64,000 bases of DNA from positions 434,001-498,000 of the forward strand of contig NZ_LSYT01000001.1 in assembly GCF_001602525.1 (NCBI RefSeq), in the 5' to 3' direction. Position 1 is the first letter of the stretch, and every line of letters starts with the position of its first letter. The notes beneath the pieces were generated by a model. It was given only the letters and a program-made list of their open reading frames with translations, was not told where the DNA came from and ran no database searches. Positions 34,391-43,008 of this stretch are shown piece by piece. The stretch comes from Flavobacterium chilense. Its GTDB lineage: Bacteria > Bacteroidota > Bacteroidia > Flavobacteriales > Flavobacteriaceae. Made by a program: the position numbers and the translations under genes.

Positions 34391-35980
34391 TCAAAACAAT
34401 GAAATATCTCTTTCAATATTAATTTGTTCCAGAAACAATTCATCATGCGAAACCACAATCAATGTTCCCTGATATTCATTGATTGCAGCTGTTAGTATTT
34501 CAATATTTTGAATGTCTAAATTATTAGTTGGTTCATCCAGAATAATCAGATCTGGCGATTCAGAATTAATAGTGAGACAACAAAGCATCAAACGCATTTT
34601 TTCGCCTCCGCTTAAGGCAGAACAGGGTTTATCCCAATAATCTCTGGAAAATAAAAACCTGTTTAATCTCATCTTTATTTCATGTTCTTCTAAACCTGAG
34701 GCATTAAATTCCTGTGCCTGTTCGTAAACCTTGAGCTGATTGTTTATGAGAGAATAGTCCTGATCTATATAAACCGATTTGTTTTCTGCGATATAAACAT
34801 TTCCAGATACAGGAGATAATTTACCTAATATTATCTTGATTAAAGTTGTTTTTCCAGAGCCGTTCAAACCTTTTAAAGCGATTCTTTCTCCGCTTACGAT
34901 TTCGATATTGAGATCTTTTTTCCATAGCAACTGATCCTGATAAGTATAATTTATTTCTGTTGCCTTAAAAAGTATTTTCCCTTTATGTAAACCAGAATGA
35001 TAAAAACCAAATTTCATCTGATCAATATCCGGTAAATTAGATCGTAACTCACGTAATTCTTTCGAAATACCATCAATTTTTTCTACATGAACACCTTTTA
35101 ATTTCGAAGTACTATTTTCAGCATTATTGCGTAAAGTGTTCATCATGATTCTTGCAACACCTGATTTTTCCTGTTTCTTTTTACCACGGGCATCCAGTTT
35201 TTGTTGCCTTTCTAAAGTTTCACGTTCTTTTTCTTTTGCCTTGCGCAAAGCTTTTTCTTTGCTTTGTAAATCCTGATTCAGGGCATTATTTTCAATTTGT
35301 TTCTGCTCAGCATAAAAATCATAATTTCCGCCATAAACTGTAATACCTCGTTTACTAAGTTCATAAACGGTATTTAGAATGTTTAGTAATGTTCGGTCAT
35401 GACTTACAATAAGTAAACTGCTGTTTGTAGATATCATAAAGTTATACAACAATTGTCTTGCTGATGCATCCAGATGATTGCTCGGCTCATCCAGCAAAAC
35501 AAACTCAGGTTCATGAATCGAAATTCCGGCCAAAAAGACTTTCGTTTTTTGTCCCCCGCTTAATGTTTCCATTTTTTGAGACAAATCTAAATCAGTAAGC
35601 TGCCAATATTTTAAAGCATTGTTACAACGCTCTTCTATAGTCCAGTCGTCGTTTAATACATTTAGATTTTCTTCTGATACATTGCCGTCTAATATCTCTT
35701 TTAAGGCTTTAAATTTTTCGTTTACACGTAAAGCTTCGGCAATCGTGAGGTGATTGTACTGACCAAATACCTGCGGAATATAATAAGGTTGTGAACTAAC
35801 TCTAAGTTCACCATTTGAAGATTGAAGTTCGCCTGCAATAATTTTAAGCAAAGTCGATTTTCCAACGCCGTTGTTGCCAATTAAGGCAATTTTTTCGTGA
35901 TTATTTATTGTAAAACTGATAGCGTCGAACAATACATCACCATTAGTGTGTTTATATGAAATGTTTTGTAGAATAAGCAT
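34391..35980 (-). CDS. ABC-F subfamily ATPase
   Basis: This 529-aa soluble protein has two ABC domains joined by a charged linker. The first Walker A is ALIGNNGVGKSTLLKIIAGE (about 34-53), then signature LSGGQKTKVFLAG and Walker B EFVLLDEPSNHLD. The second has ALKGLNGSGKTTLIKIILGK, ALSGGEKMRLML and DLIILDEPTNNLD. The linker (about 230-290) is basic and coiled. ABC-F proteins bind ribosomes. Many relieve stalling or protect from antibiotics, so this may confer ribosome protection, but the short linker cannot decide that. A leader hairpin upstream covers its start codon, which fits ribosome-controlled expression. Confidence 0.9.
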   Translation of the reverse strand: MLILQNISYKHTNGDVLFDAISFTINNHEKIALIGNNGVGKSTLLKIIAGELQSSNGELRVSSQPYYIPQVFGQYNHLTIAEALRVNEKFKALKEILDGNVSEENLNVLNDDWTIEERCNNALKYWQLTDLDLSQKMETLSGGQKTKVFLAGISIHEPEFVLLDEPSNHLDASARQLLYNFMISTNSSLLIVSHDRTLLNILNTVYELSKRGITVYGGNYDFYAEQKQIENNALNQDLQSKEKALRKAKEKERETLERQQKLDARGKKKQEKSGVARIMMNTLRNNAENSTSKLKGVHVEKIDGISKELRELRSNLPDIDQMKFGFYHSGLHKGKILFKATEINYTYQDQLLWKKDLNIEIVSGERIALKGLNGSGKTTLIKIILGKLSPVSGNVYIAENKSVYIDQDYSLINNQLKVYEQAQEFNASGLEEHEIKMRLNRFLFSRDYWDKPCSALSGGEKMRLMLCCLTINSESPDLIILDEPTNNLDIQNIEILTAAINEYQGTLIVVSHDELFLEQINIERDISLF

Positions 35981-36102
35981 AATTTCTTTCTGTGAAGATG
36001 AATAAATTGAGCCACCACAAATTGCGGTTACTCCCTAAATTGCCTGAAAGAAATTATTTTTCACATAAATTGGTTTGTGTATGTTTTACAAGTGCAAAGA
36101 TA
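35979..36102 (-). promoter_or_regulatory. Leader of the ABC-F gene: -7 box, start-stop ATG and sequestering hairpin
   Basis: The leftward leader can form a perfect 12-bp stem between 36046-36057 and 35979-35990. The second arm includes the ribosome-binding region (GAAAGAAATT) and the AT of the ATG. The -7 box TATCTTTG lies at 36095-36102 (minus strand), and an ATGTGA start-stop occurs in the leader just before the first arm. Such layouts control ABC-F genes by ribosome stalling elsewhere. The 55-nt loop may hold an alternative pairing. Confidence 0.55.
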
Positions 36103-36209
36103 TAATTTTATGTTTTATCTGACCAGCAAAAAATAACAAACCACAATGCTTTTGGATACATTGTGGTTAGTTCTGCATATTTTGAGTTCAGTAAAACTGA
36201 ATTTTTTGG

Positions 36210-36575
36210 TTATATTTTCTTAAGCGTAACTTTCATTTCTTTACTATCCAGAATCAGCTGATCGCTTGTAATAGTACTTACGCATGGATATGGTGTACCA
36301 ACTTCATCTTTTATTACTAAACTTTTTCCACCTTTTGTCAAAGCATAAGTACCATTTGTTATCTCTCTCGTTAAAAATCCGGTAACATGGCCATCTTCTG
36401 TAAAAGTTAGGGTTCCATCGCTCAAAATGACACTTTTTAGAGAATCTGAAAGGGGCATTTTGGGCTCAACGGCAGTAATTTTCCAGGCGTTTACTAAGGT
36501 ATTCCTTTTAGAGCATGAAATCGTTAATACTGCAACCATTGCAATTCCGAGGATAAATAATTTAGAGTTTTTCAT
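36210..36575 (-). CDS. Lipocalin-like lipoprotein
   Basis: This protein of about 121 aa from the ATG at 36575 has a lipobox (AVLTISC, Cys about residue 18). A longer frame to 36644 adds an unlikely hydrophobic leader. The mature sequence has a lipocalin-type pattern: NAWKITAVEPKMPLSDSLK, then GTLTFTEDGHVTGFLTREI, GTYALTKGGKSLVI and a final MKVTLKK. Members bind small hydrophobic molecules and sit in the outer membrane. It stands alone and the partner is unknown. Confidence 0.75.
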   Translation of the reverse strand: MKNSKLFILGIAMVAVLTISCSKRNTLVNAWKITAVEPKMPLSDSLKSVILSDGTLTFTEDGHVTGFLTREITNGTYALTKGGKSLVIKDEVGTPYPCVSTITSDQLILDSKEMKVTLKKI

Positions 36576-36745
36576 GATTTTGTGATTAAAAGTTAAACTA
36601 TAGAAAATTACAAAAAAATTACATTCAATAAACATAAATTTCACACAATTCGCAATTAATTCATCTGACTATAAAGCTTTTATACTTTATCAGGCTTTAT
36701 TTAGAGTATAAAAGCTAATGTTTTTCATATTCTAAATCATAAGAA

Positions 36746-37474
36746 TTACATTGCTTTTTTAACACCTGTAAGTACGCTTCCAGATTGGGTTTCTTTCCAA
36801 AAAGGCTTGGATTTAATCTGATTAATATGCCACTTTTTTTTGTTTTTAAAATGGTTGTACAAAGCAATAACTGTTTTGGGTTCTCCTAATAAATAAGCAA
36901 TTCCTGTACCTCTAAAATCAGGTTCCAAAATAGCTATTTTTTCTAAAACATCTTCCGCAATAAGAGGATCAATTACATAATAATCAAATGGAAAACTGCC
37001 ATCAATATCCGGAAAAATATCTCTTTGAGTATGAGCATAAATAAAGCTGAATACTTTTTTATCAACAGAAATATTTCGGTTAATTTCATATAAATGAGAA
37101 AGAGAGGTAATATCTCCAATCATATAATAGTAGTCTGCATTTTCATCTATAAGCAATTTTCCTCTTGGAGGCTTAAAATAAATAAGATCTCCGTTTTCCA
37201 GCGTTTTTACCCAATTTGCGCCTTTTCCTTTAGAAAATGTACAAATTGCAAGATCAATAACCTGATGTACCGGTTCATAATTCCAAATAGAATATTTACG
37301 GCTTTCTAAATCAGGAAAACTCACGCTATCGCCAAGAAAAATATCAATGGTAAAACCTGAAACATAATTCATCTTTGCAAAATCACTGCTTTTTATTTTA
37401 AGATGAAATACATGCCTGTTAATTTGCCTGATAGCAATTAATTCCCCCTTTTGAATTTCATAATTTGTTTCCAT
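36746..37474 (-). CDS. Siderophore-interacting (FAD_binding_9/SIP) flavoprotein
   Basis: This 242-aa protein has an N-terminal FAD-binding barrel. KYSIWNYEP (about 77-85) corresponds to the RxYT motif, and FSKGKGANWVKTLENGDLI holds the phosphate-contacting part. A C-terminal NAD(P)-like domain follows, with YMIGDITSLSHLYEI and GIAYLLGEPKTVIALYNHF. SIP proteins reduce ferric siderophores in the cytoplasm, releasing iron. It is directly downstream of, and read with, the Crp/Fnr gene at 37540. A palindrome in front of it fits control by that regulator. Confidence 0.85.
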   Translation of the reverse strand: METNYEIQKGELIAIRQINRHVFHLKIKSSDFAKMNYVSGFTIDIFLGDSVSFPDLESRKYSIWNYEPVHQVIDLAICTFSKGKGANWVKTLENGDLIYFKPPRGKLLIDENADYYYMIGDITSLSHLYEINRNISVDKKVFSFIYAHTQRDIFPDIDGSFPFDYYVIDPLIAEDVLEKIAILEPDFRGTGIAYLLGEPKTVIALYNHFKNKKKWHINQIKSKPFWKETQSGSVLTGVKKAM

Positions 37475-37493
37475 AATTTTAATTTTTATTTGA

Positions 37494-37537
37494 CAAAGAT
37501 GAAAATTGAAAAAAAGGTGACTCTTGACTTAAGTCAA
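37494..37537 (-). promoter_or_regulatory. Crp/Fnr-type operator and -7 box of the SIP gene
   Basis: The perfect palindrome TTGACTTAAGTCAA (37524-37537) resembles the FNR consensus TTGAT-N4-ATCAA. A -7 box, CATCTTTG on the minus strand, lies at 37494-37501. No -33 TTG exists. The distance from the box edge to the palindrome centre is 36.5 bp, near the class II activator position. Confidence 0.7.
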
Positions 37538-37539
37538 AA

Positions 37540-38109
37540 TCAGATTTTTGATTTTAAACGACTTAAAGTTTCCTGAGAAATATTAAGATAAGATGCTACC
37601 ATTTTGTTTGGTAAACGTTGTACATAATCAGGATTTTGACTTAGCAATAACTTGTATCGCTCTTTTGCATCCATAGTTACAAACGACATCAATCGTTTTG
37701 TATTATTCACATACGCCATTTCGAGATAATGCCTGTAAAATTTTTCCCAGGCAGGAATTGTGTCAGTTAAATGATAAAAATCCTGTTGAGTGATATACAA
37801 TAATTCTGTTTCTTCTAAAGCCTGTATAAACTCAAAAGAAGGCTCATTTGTAATAAAACTTACTAAAGCGGTTGCAAAATTATCTTCGAAGGCAAGATAT
37901 CGGGTTGAATCTATTCCTTCTTCATTAATAAAAAAGATACGCAGACAACCTTTACCAACGAAAAACATTCGTTGGCTGGTTTGTCCATGTGTAACTAAAA
38001 TTTCATTTCTATTAGGAGTTAATGGCTTAAAAAAAGACAATATTAAACTTATTTCAGCATTTGAAACAATTATCTCTTTTCTAATATAATTCTCAATTTG
38101 TTGGTACAT
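37540..38109 (-). CDS. Crp/Fnr-family transcription regulator
   Basis: This 189-aa protein has a cyclic-nucleotide-type sensor domain (about 25-120; RMFFVGKGCLRIFFINEEG, FIQALEETELLYITQQDF) and a C-terminal winged helix with NKMVASYLNISQETLSRLKS (about 165-185). It has no FNR Cys cluster, so its signal is not a [4Fe-4S] centre of that type. It lies between the SIP and DUF2798 genes. Matching palindromes stand in front of both, so it is their likely activator. Its own promoter is not obvious. Confidence 0.9.
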   Translation of the reverse strand: MYQQIENYIRKEIIVSNAEISLILSFFKPLTPNRNEILVTHGQTSQRMFFVGKGCLRIFFINEEGIDSTRYLAFEDNFATALVSFITNEPSFEFIQALEETELLYITQQDFYHLTDTIPAWEKFYRHYLEMAYVNNTKRLMSFVTMDAKERYKLLLSQNPDYVQRLPNKMVASYLNISQETLSRLKSKI

Positions 38110-38180
38110 AGTAAAATTGTTTTTTGCTGATTTAAGATAATATTCGATTCAGATGCTGAAACAAATAATTAAGAATTCAT

Positions 38181-38402
38181 TTATTTGGCTGCTAATTTTT
38201 CTGAAAGCTTTCTTGCATTTGGAATTATCAAAAAAGCGGCTACATAAGCTACCGGAAGCATAACACTCCAGGCTTTTAGAAATTTTAAAAACCAGTCTTC
38301 TCCAAATCCGTAATTTCGGATAAGGCCAACAAATGCCATTATTAATGTCATCGGAATTACAACAAACAAAGTGTTGATATACTTAAAATGTTTCTTTTTC
38401 AT
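38181..38402 (-). CDS. DUF2798 small membrane protein
   Basis: This 73-aa protein has two membrane helices, about 12-30 (FVVIPMTLIMAFVGLIRNYG) and 43-62 (AWSVMLPVAYVAAFLIIP), and matches DUF2798. Its function is unknown. It is transcribed with a promoter that carries a Crp/Fnr-type palindrome and an extra 16-bp inverted repeat. It lies next to the Crp/Fnr and SIP genes and so may belong to the same iron or redox response. The basic start MKKKHFKY suggests N-in topology. Confidence 0.85.
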   Translation of the reverse strand: MKKKHFKYINTLFVVIPMTLIMAFVGLIRNYGFGEDWFLKFLKAWSVMLPVAYVAAFLIIPNARKLSEKLAAK

Positions 38403-38412
38403 ATTTAGAAAA

Positions 38413-38475
38413 TTTTGAATTAATACTGCTGCAAAGATGTTATAACAGTATTAATTCAAAATTGACTTAGATCAA
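38413..38475 (-). promoter_or_regulatory. DUF2798 promoter: Crp/Fnr site plus 16-bp inverted repeat
   Basis: TTGACTTAGATCAA (38462-38475) is a near-palindrome of FNR type. A -7 box, CATCTTTG on the minus strand, lies at 38432-38439. TTTTGAATTAATACTG (38413-38428) and its exact complement (38446-38461) surround the -7 box. The palindrome centre is again 36.5 bp from the box edge. Confidence 0.7.
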
Positions 38476-38503
38476 AAAGATATTTTTAGTGTTTTAATAA
38501 AAT

Positions 38504-39436
38504 TTAGTTCAGGGTAAGGGCTCCCAGAATCTCTTCGTACATAAAAGGACCGCCGGGATATTTGGCAGTATAATCTAAATTCATCCAGACCTGACCACGC
38601 TCATCAATATGATAATGTATTTTTTTACCATAACTTTCTTTGACAAAAAGTACATTTTTGATTAAGTAATTGACTTTTTCCAGATCAATTAAAGAACCAA
38701 TTAAAATTTCAGGATAAATATGTCCTTTGGTATGAATTAATCTTGGGGTACCACCAATAGAGCGTATCGCGGCAGCCATCAGGATTGAATGATCATCGCA
38801 GTCTCCTGAAAAATATTCTAAAGATTCGCTTGCAGTAGCAATATAATCTCCTTCTTTTGGATCATTTACATAATTCCAACGACTATTAATCTCTTTAAAG
38901 ACTGCAAAACACTGAATAATGGTTCTGTAATCAGAATATCCTTTGATACCTTTAAAATGCTTGGTTGTTGCCATAATGGCAAAGTTTCGAACTTTTGGGT
39001 TCTGATATTCTATTGCATTAATGATTTTTGATTTGTTTGGAAACGGAAGCAGCTTTGCCACGATAATATCCTGCGGAAACGGATTGTCTGACATAGTGTA
39101 AATCATCGAATTATAATCCTCTGAAATTTCACTAAAACCATAATTTCCAATCACACTTCCGTAAAACAAAACCAATAAATATACTGCGATACAAAGAATG
39201 ATAATAGTTCGCAATAACATTAAAAGAAAGAATATGGCAGCAAAAACAAATATAAAAATAAAAACCCTGTCGAGATTAAAAGGCCATTCTAAGTCGATCA
39301 GGTTCTGATGCAGTATGATAAAAATAGGTATCGTAATTAAAAGACTCAACAGCATAATAATAATCCTGTCCCAGGGTGATTTCACCTGTAATTTGGATTT
39401 TAATTGCGGAAAGTCAATTTTAGGAAATTTTATCAT
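38504..39436 (-). CDS. Membrane protein with transglutaminase-like domain
   Basis: This protein of about 310 aa from the ATG at 39436 has at least three N-terminal membrane helices (about 28-105; IIIMLLSLLITIPIFIILH, VFIFIFVFAAIFFLLMLL). A cysteine-protease-like transglutaminase fold follows: catalytic Cys in YFSGDCDDHSILMAAAIRSI and His in HTKGHIYPEILIGS. The third residue is probably the Asp in WMNLDYTAKYPG. Such proteins process or crosslink peptides at the outer face of the membrane. The gene lies 19 bp before the substrate-binding-protein gene, so they may be co-transcribed. Confidence 0.85.
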   Translation of the reverse strand: MIKFPKIDFPQLKSKLQVKSPWDRIIIMLLSLLITIPIFIILHQNLIDLEWPFNLDRVFIFIFVFAAIFFLLMLLRTIIILCIAVYLLVLFYGSVIGNYGFSEISEDYNSMIYTMSDNPFPQDIIVAKLLPFPNKSKIINAIEYQNPKVRNFAIMATTKHFKGIKGYSDYRTIIQCFAVFKEINSRWNYVNDPKEGDYIATASESLEYFSGDCDDHSILMAAAIRSIGGTPRLIHTKGHIYPEILIGSLIDLEKVNYLIKNVLFVKESYGKKIHYHIDERGQVWMNLDYTAKYPGGPFMYEEILGALTLN

Positions 39437-39455
39437 AAGAATCAAAAGCAGGTTT

Positions 39456-40307
39456 TTACAGCGCTTTTACCGTTTCAACAAAAGTACTTTTTTTATCAAT
39501 AATTCCCAGATCAAATAACTGATTTTGAATTTTAATAAATGCTTTTTCGTTCAAATTCTTCTGAGACCATTGTGTAAGTTTTAACCATTCCTGAATGTCT
39601 TCAATTTTTTGATTAAAAAGTGCCGATAACGTTTTATCAATATTTGGGATCTGAGTAAAATCCTGAGTTGTTTTATTGATAACTTCCAGTATTTTTTCAA
39701 CTACTTTCGGATTCTTTTTCAGGAATTCGTCGCGAACAGTTATTACAAAAGAAGGCCATGGAGTAGGGCAGTCACCAACTCGTCTGAAGATACCTTTGTC
39801 AACAAGCGGCTTTGTCATAAAACGTTCCCACATAAAATAATCGGCAGTACCATTTGTTAAAGCTTCTACAGCGCCATCAATCGTATTTATGATTTCGAAT
39901 TGCAAATCATCAGTATCCCAGCCATTTTCATGAGCGTTTACGTAAGCCATTAATTGCGATCCGGAACCAATTCTGGAAATGGCTACTTTTTTGTCTTTAA
40001 GATCTTTTACGTTTTGATAATTTGATTTTGCAGCAACATGAATTCCCCAGATCAAAGGTGATTGTACATAGATCTGAACAATTTTACTAGGGTTTCCGGC
40101 AACAATATCTTTTACAATACCTTCGGTCAGGATAACCGCAATATCAGCCTCTCCGTCACGAAGCATCTGACACATTTTGCCTGTACCTTCAGGAATGTCC
40201 TTCCATTGTAAATCAATGTTTTCAGCTTCAAATTCACCATTTTCAATACATAAATGCCATGGCAAATTGAAGTGTTCAGGAACACCTACAATTTTTACAG
40301 TTTTCAT
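39456..40307 (-). CDS. Type II periplasmic-binding-fold protein without signal peptide (NMT1/THI5-like)
   Basis: This 283-aa protein starts MKTVKIVGVPEHFNLPWHLC and has the two-lobe PBP fold: LQWKDIPEGTGKMCQMLRDG, DIAVILTEGIVKDIVAGNP, IWGIHVAAKSNYQNVKDLKD and RIGSGSQLMAYVNAHENGWD. It resembles ABC substrate-binding proteins for sulfonates or thiamine precursors. No export signal is visible and no permease or ATPase is adjacent, so it may act as a cytosolic binding protein or enzyme. It is followed by the transglutaminase-like gene 19 bp on and preceded by DUF4265. Confidence 0.85.
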   Translation of the reverse strand: MKTVKIVGVPEHFNLPWHLCIENGEFEAENIDLQWKDIPEGTGKMCQMLRDGEADIAVILTEGIVKDIVAGNPSKIVQIYVQSPLIWGIHVAAKSNYQNVKDLKDKKVAISRIGSGSQLMAYVNAHENGWDTDDLQFEIINTIDGAVEALTNGTADYFMWERFMTKPLVDKGIFRRVGDCPTPWPSFVITVRDEFLKKNPKVVEKILEVINKTTQDFTQIPNIDKTLSALFNQKIEDIQEWLKLTQWSQKNLNEKAFIKIQNQLFDLGIIDKKSTFVETVKAL

Positions 40308-40352
40308 TTTAGTTAAGTTTAAGTTTGGTAAGCGTATTCTAAGTTTGTTTGT

Positions 40353-40826
40353 CTAATTTTTTAATAAATCGGTTCTGTGTTTATCAGAGAGACAAGGCTC
40401 AGCAAATTCAATTGCAGCCTGCGATTCGTATTCATTTAATAAGTTCTTTACCAGAGCATAATCTACATTTCGTGTAATTTCTACAGCAAAAAAAGTATCA
40501 TTTAATCCTTCTGATATACAATCAATTGCTTTTAATTTCTCTCGTATTATTTCCTTATCAAAACCTTCTTCTAAAATTAAAACCTGAACAATTGAATTTC
40601 CTGAATTTTCTATTGTTTCTCTGTGAATAAAGTATTTTTCGTTTTCATCATATTCGGCACGAAAAATATCATCAGTCGCAATCAAAGGTCCAAAAAACGG
40701 AATATTGTCTAATTTGAAATATCCTTTCTCTAAATCGATAATTTCTGCCCACATGGTTTCTGTAACCACTTCTTCGAGATAAGTACTGTAATATTTAAAT
40801 ACTATTTTTTTATGCGTTTCTGCCAT
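40353..40826 (-). CDS. DUF4265 protein
   Basis: This 157-aa protein matches DUF4265 along its length: KIVFKYYSTYLEEVVTETMW, AEIIDLEKGYFKLDNIPFFG and TDDIFRAEYDENEKYFIHRE. The family is uncharacterised and often found as a solitary protein. No catalytic motif is evident. It lies 14 bp before the VOC gene in the same direction, so the two are probably co-transcribed. Confidence 0.85.
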   Translation of the reverse strand: MAETHKKIVFKYYSTYLEEVVTETMWAEIIDLEKGYFKLDNIPFFGPLIATDDIFRAEYDENEKYFIHRETIENSGNSIVQVLILEEGFDKEIIREKLKAIDCISEGLNDTFFAVEITRNVDYALVKNLLNEYESQAAIEFAEPCLSDKHRTDLLKN

Positions 40827-40840
40827 TTCTAATTTTGTAA

Positions 40841-41233
40841 TTATTCTATTTCACTTATTACAGCTTTCAGAGGCGAAATAACAATGCGATAACCATCCGG
40901 ATCCTGAAACATTTTTCCGTTTTCATTCCAAAAAGGATTCATTGCTTTAATACTTGAAATATTATGCTGTACAAGCTTTTTTATCAGATCATTATAATCT
41001 GAAATTGTTTTGGGATAAAGCACAATTACATCATCTTCATCAAAGGTGTGTATGGCTTTTGTTCCCGATTGTGTAAATTCAAAGTGCCAGTCTAAACCTG
41101 ATTTCCCCAGAAAAATTCCATCATAATCATGATGGTTCTGAAAATCTCCTAATCGTTCAAAACCTAAAATATCAACGTAAAATTTTTCGATTTTTTCAAG
41201 ATCATTCGTATGTCGTGCCACTCTTAAAAACAT
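40841..41233 (-). CDS. VOC-family protein (YycE-like)
   Basis: This 130-aa glyoxalase-fold protein reads MFLRVARHTNDLEKIEKFYV with GIFLGKSGLDWHFEFTQSG, DVIVLYPKTISDYNDLIKKL and the last strand DPDGYRIVISPLK. His8, the Glu or His of WHFEF and the His-like end positions are candidate metal ligands. The substrate is unknown. It overlaps the small upstream ORF by 10 bp and precedes the DUF4265 gene by 14 bp, so a three-gene unit is likely. Confidence 0.88.
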   Translation of the reverse strand: MFLRVARHTNDLEKIEKFYVDILGFERLGDFQNHHDYDGIFLGKSGLDWHFEFTQSGTKAIHTFDEDDVIVLYPKTISDYNDLIKKLVQHNISSIKAMNPFWNENGKMFQDPDGYRIVISPLKAVISEIE

Positions 41234-41478
41234 AATTCTATCTTTTTAATTAAAAATATAAAAGTTATAAAAAGAATTAATCCTGCCAAAAAGTTTTTCT
41301 GGGAAGTTGTAAATCCATTTTTGTCAACGCTTTTATTCTTATTATCCCAATAATATGCTAAATCTTTAGAGTATTTATCTTCTAAAGATGCATTCAACAA
41401 TTGAAAGAAACACCATCTAGATAAACCTCCGATCCCTAAAAAAAAGGATTGTAAAACATGTTGAATTAAATGCATCAT
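41224..41478 (-). CDS. Hypothetical small membrane protein
   Basis: This 84-aa protein has a hydrophobic N-terminus (HVLQSFFLGIGGLSRWCFFQ) and a clear C-terminal membrane helix (NFLAGLILFITFIFLIKKIE, about 62-82). Between them is a polar segment with YSKDLAYYWDNKNKS. I know no family. It overlaps the VOC gene, so co-expression is likely. It could be an accessory protein, but nothing specific supports a role. Confidence 0.6.
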   Translation of the reverse strand: MMHLIQHVLQSFFLGIGGLSRWCFFQLLNASLEDKYSKDLAYYWDNKNKSVDKNGFTTSQKNFLAGLILFITFIFLIKKIELCF

Positions 41479-41513
41479 AAATTATTTATTCAACTCTAAA
41501 AAGAATTTTCAAA

Positions 41514-42383
41514 TTATTTCTCTGCCAGTTTATTCAAAGTATATGCAATCAACTCATCAACAGCTTTATACGGATCTTCACTAAAAGTTCCTGAAGCACG
41601 ATTGGCGATAATAGCGTTTAAAGATAAGGCATTATGGCCTAATAGAGCCGAAAGTCCGTAAATCGCTGCCGTTTCCATCTCTAAATTAGTAATTCTTTCT
41701 TCATTAAAAGTAAAATTATCCATTTTACTGTTTAATTCTGAATCCTGAATATCCAAACGTAAAACACGTCCTTGTGGACCGTAAAAACCTCCGGCTGTAG
41801 CGGTAATTCCTTTGAAAATTTTATCAGATTCGATTAATTTCTCCAATTCTTCAGAACAGGCAATTGCATACGGCCTTCCTTTTCTGATATCCCAGTTAGT
41901 GTGATTGATAAAAGCATCCTCGATGGCAGCATTCGATACTTCGTCAATCAAATAGGAGCGAAGCATGTTATCCAAACCAAGTCCATATTTCGACATTACA
42001 AAACTATCTACAGGAATATCAGCCTGCAAAGAACCCGAAGTTCCAATTCTGATGATATTTAATGAAGTTAGTTTTTCTTTTGGCTGACGCGTTTCTAAAT
42101 CAATATTTACCAAAGCATCCAGTTCATTTACAACAATATCAATATTGTCAGGTCCAATTCCGGTTGACATTACAGAGATTCTTTTTCCTTTGTAAATTCC
42201 GGTTTGGGTTTTAAATTCTCTTTTTTGTGCAGAATATTCAATCGTATCAAAAAATTGGGTAATTTTTTCGACTCTGTTCTGGTCTCCAACAAAAATTATA
42301 TCGTGTGCTATATGTTCTGGACGAAGGTTTAAGTGGTAAACGCTTCCGTCAGGATTAAGTATTAGTTCTGAGTTTTGTATCAT
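41514..42383 (-). CDS. Nucleoside phosphorylase (uridine-phosphorylase-like)
   Basis: This 289-aa PNP/UDP-family enzyme has DIIFVGDQNRVEKITQFFDT, RISVMSTGIGPDNIDIVVNE, RIGTSGSLQADIPVDSFVMS and NLEMETAAIYGLSALLGHNA, with the catalytic Glu-Met-Glu and the phosphate-binding TGIGPDN loop. It should split uridine or a similar nucleoside with phosphate to ribose-1-phosphate and base. It is cytosolic and stands alone. The upstream gap holds short direct repeats (42391-42430) and a degenerate repeat (CGCAGATTTAACGGATTG). Confidence 0.9.
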   Translation of the reverse strand: MIQNSELILNPDGSVYHLNLRPEHIAHDIIFVGDQNRVEKITQFFDTIEYSAQKREFKTQTGIYKGKRISVMSTGIGPDNIDIVVNELDALVNIDLETRQPKEKLTSLNIIRIGTSGSLQADIPVDSFVMSKYGLGLDNMLRSYLIDEVSNAAIEDAFINHTNWDIRKGRPYAIACSEELEKLIESDKIFKGITATAGGFYGPQGRVLRLDIQDSELNSKMDNFTFNEERITNLEMETAAIYGLSALLGHNALSLNAIIANRASGTFSEDPYKAVDELIAYTLNKLAEK

Positions 42384-42659
42384 TTTTTTTTAAGGTTCTA
42401 AGTGGCAAAGGTTCTGAGGTCCTAAGGTATTCTGTCGAGACGTATAATTTTGTATCTTATTATGCCCGCAGATTTAACGGATTGAACGGATTGTCACTGA
42501 TTTTTATTTTATTTTCTTTTTGAAATTTCAATAACTGGAAATCTAATTTTTTAAGACAAAGCTTTACGAACTTATACATTTTTATTAAAACTTATATTTA
42601 TCACTCTTAGCGTTCTTTGCGGTTAAATTCGTCCAAATTGAAATTTGGAATTGATTAAT

Positions 42660-42992
42660 TTACCCACCAACACGTTTTGTTTTAAACCCTTTGGCTTTCA
42701 GGATTTCCATGATTTTATCCCGGTAATCACCTTGAATAATAATCGAAGCATCTTTAAAAGTCCCGCCAACGCTCAGTTTTGTTTTGATTTCTTTGGCCAG
42801 AATTTTAAAGTCTTCATCAGATCCTTCGTACCCTTCGATAATAGTAGTGGCTTTTCCTTTTCGCTTTTCGAATTTACAAATCATAGGCTCTTTTTGAATA
42901 TAAAGCACATGATTTTGCTCCTGAACCTCTTCAGGCTCATTTGATTCTACGTGATCCGGGAATAAATTTTTTAATTGATCTTGTAAGTCCAT
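42660..42992 (-). CDS. SUI1/eIF1-like translation factor (YciH family)
   Basis: This protein is 110 aa from the ATG at 42992 (MDLQDQLKNLFPDHVESNE). A longer frame to 43082 runs through the terminal repeat of the GxxExxY element. The SUI1 domain is KATTIIEGYEGSDEDFKILA, LAKEIKTKLSVGGTFKDAS and IIIQGDYRDKIMEILKAKGF, ending KTKRVGG. It binds the small ribosomal subunit and influences start selection. The GxxExxY cassette sits directly upstream. Confidence 0.9.
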   Translation of the reverse strand: MDLQDQLKNLFPDHVESNEPEEVQEQNHVLYIQKEPMICKFEKRKGKATTIIEGYEGSDEDFKILAKEIKTKLSVGGTFKDASIIIQGDYRDKIMEILKAKGFKTKRVGG

Positions 42993-43008
42993 TTTTTTAA
43001 TAATATTT

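Noticed and set aside
34391..35980. Certain antibiotic-resistance ABC-F gene
   Set aside because: Sequence alone cannot separate translation-factor ABC-F proteins from protection proteins.
42645..42944. Forward ORF opposite the SUI1 gene
   Set aside because: It is the shadow of a conserved gene; hydrophobic text follows from codon complement.
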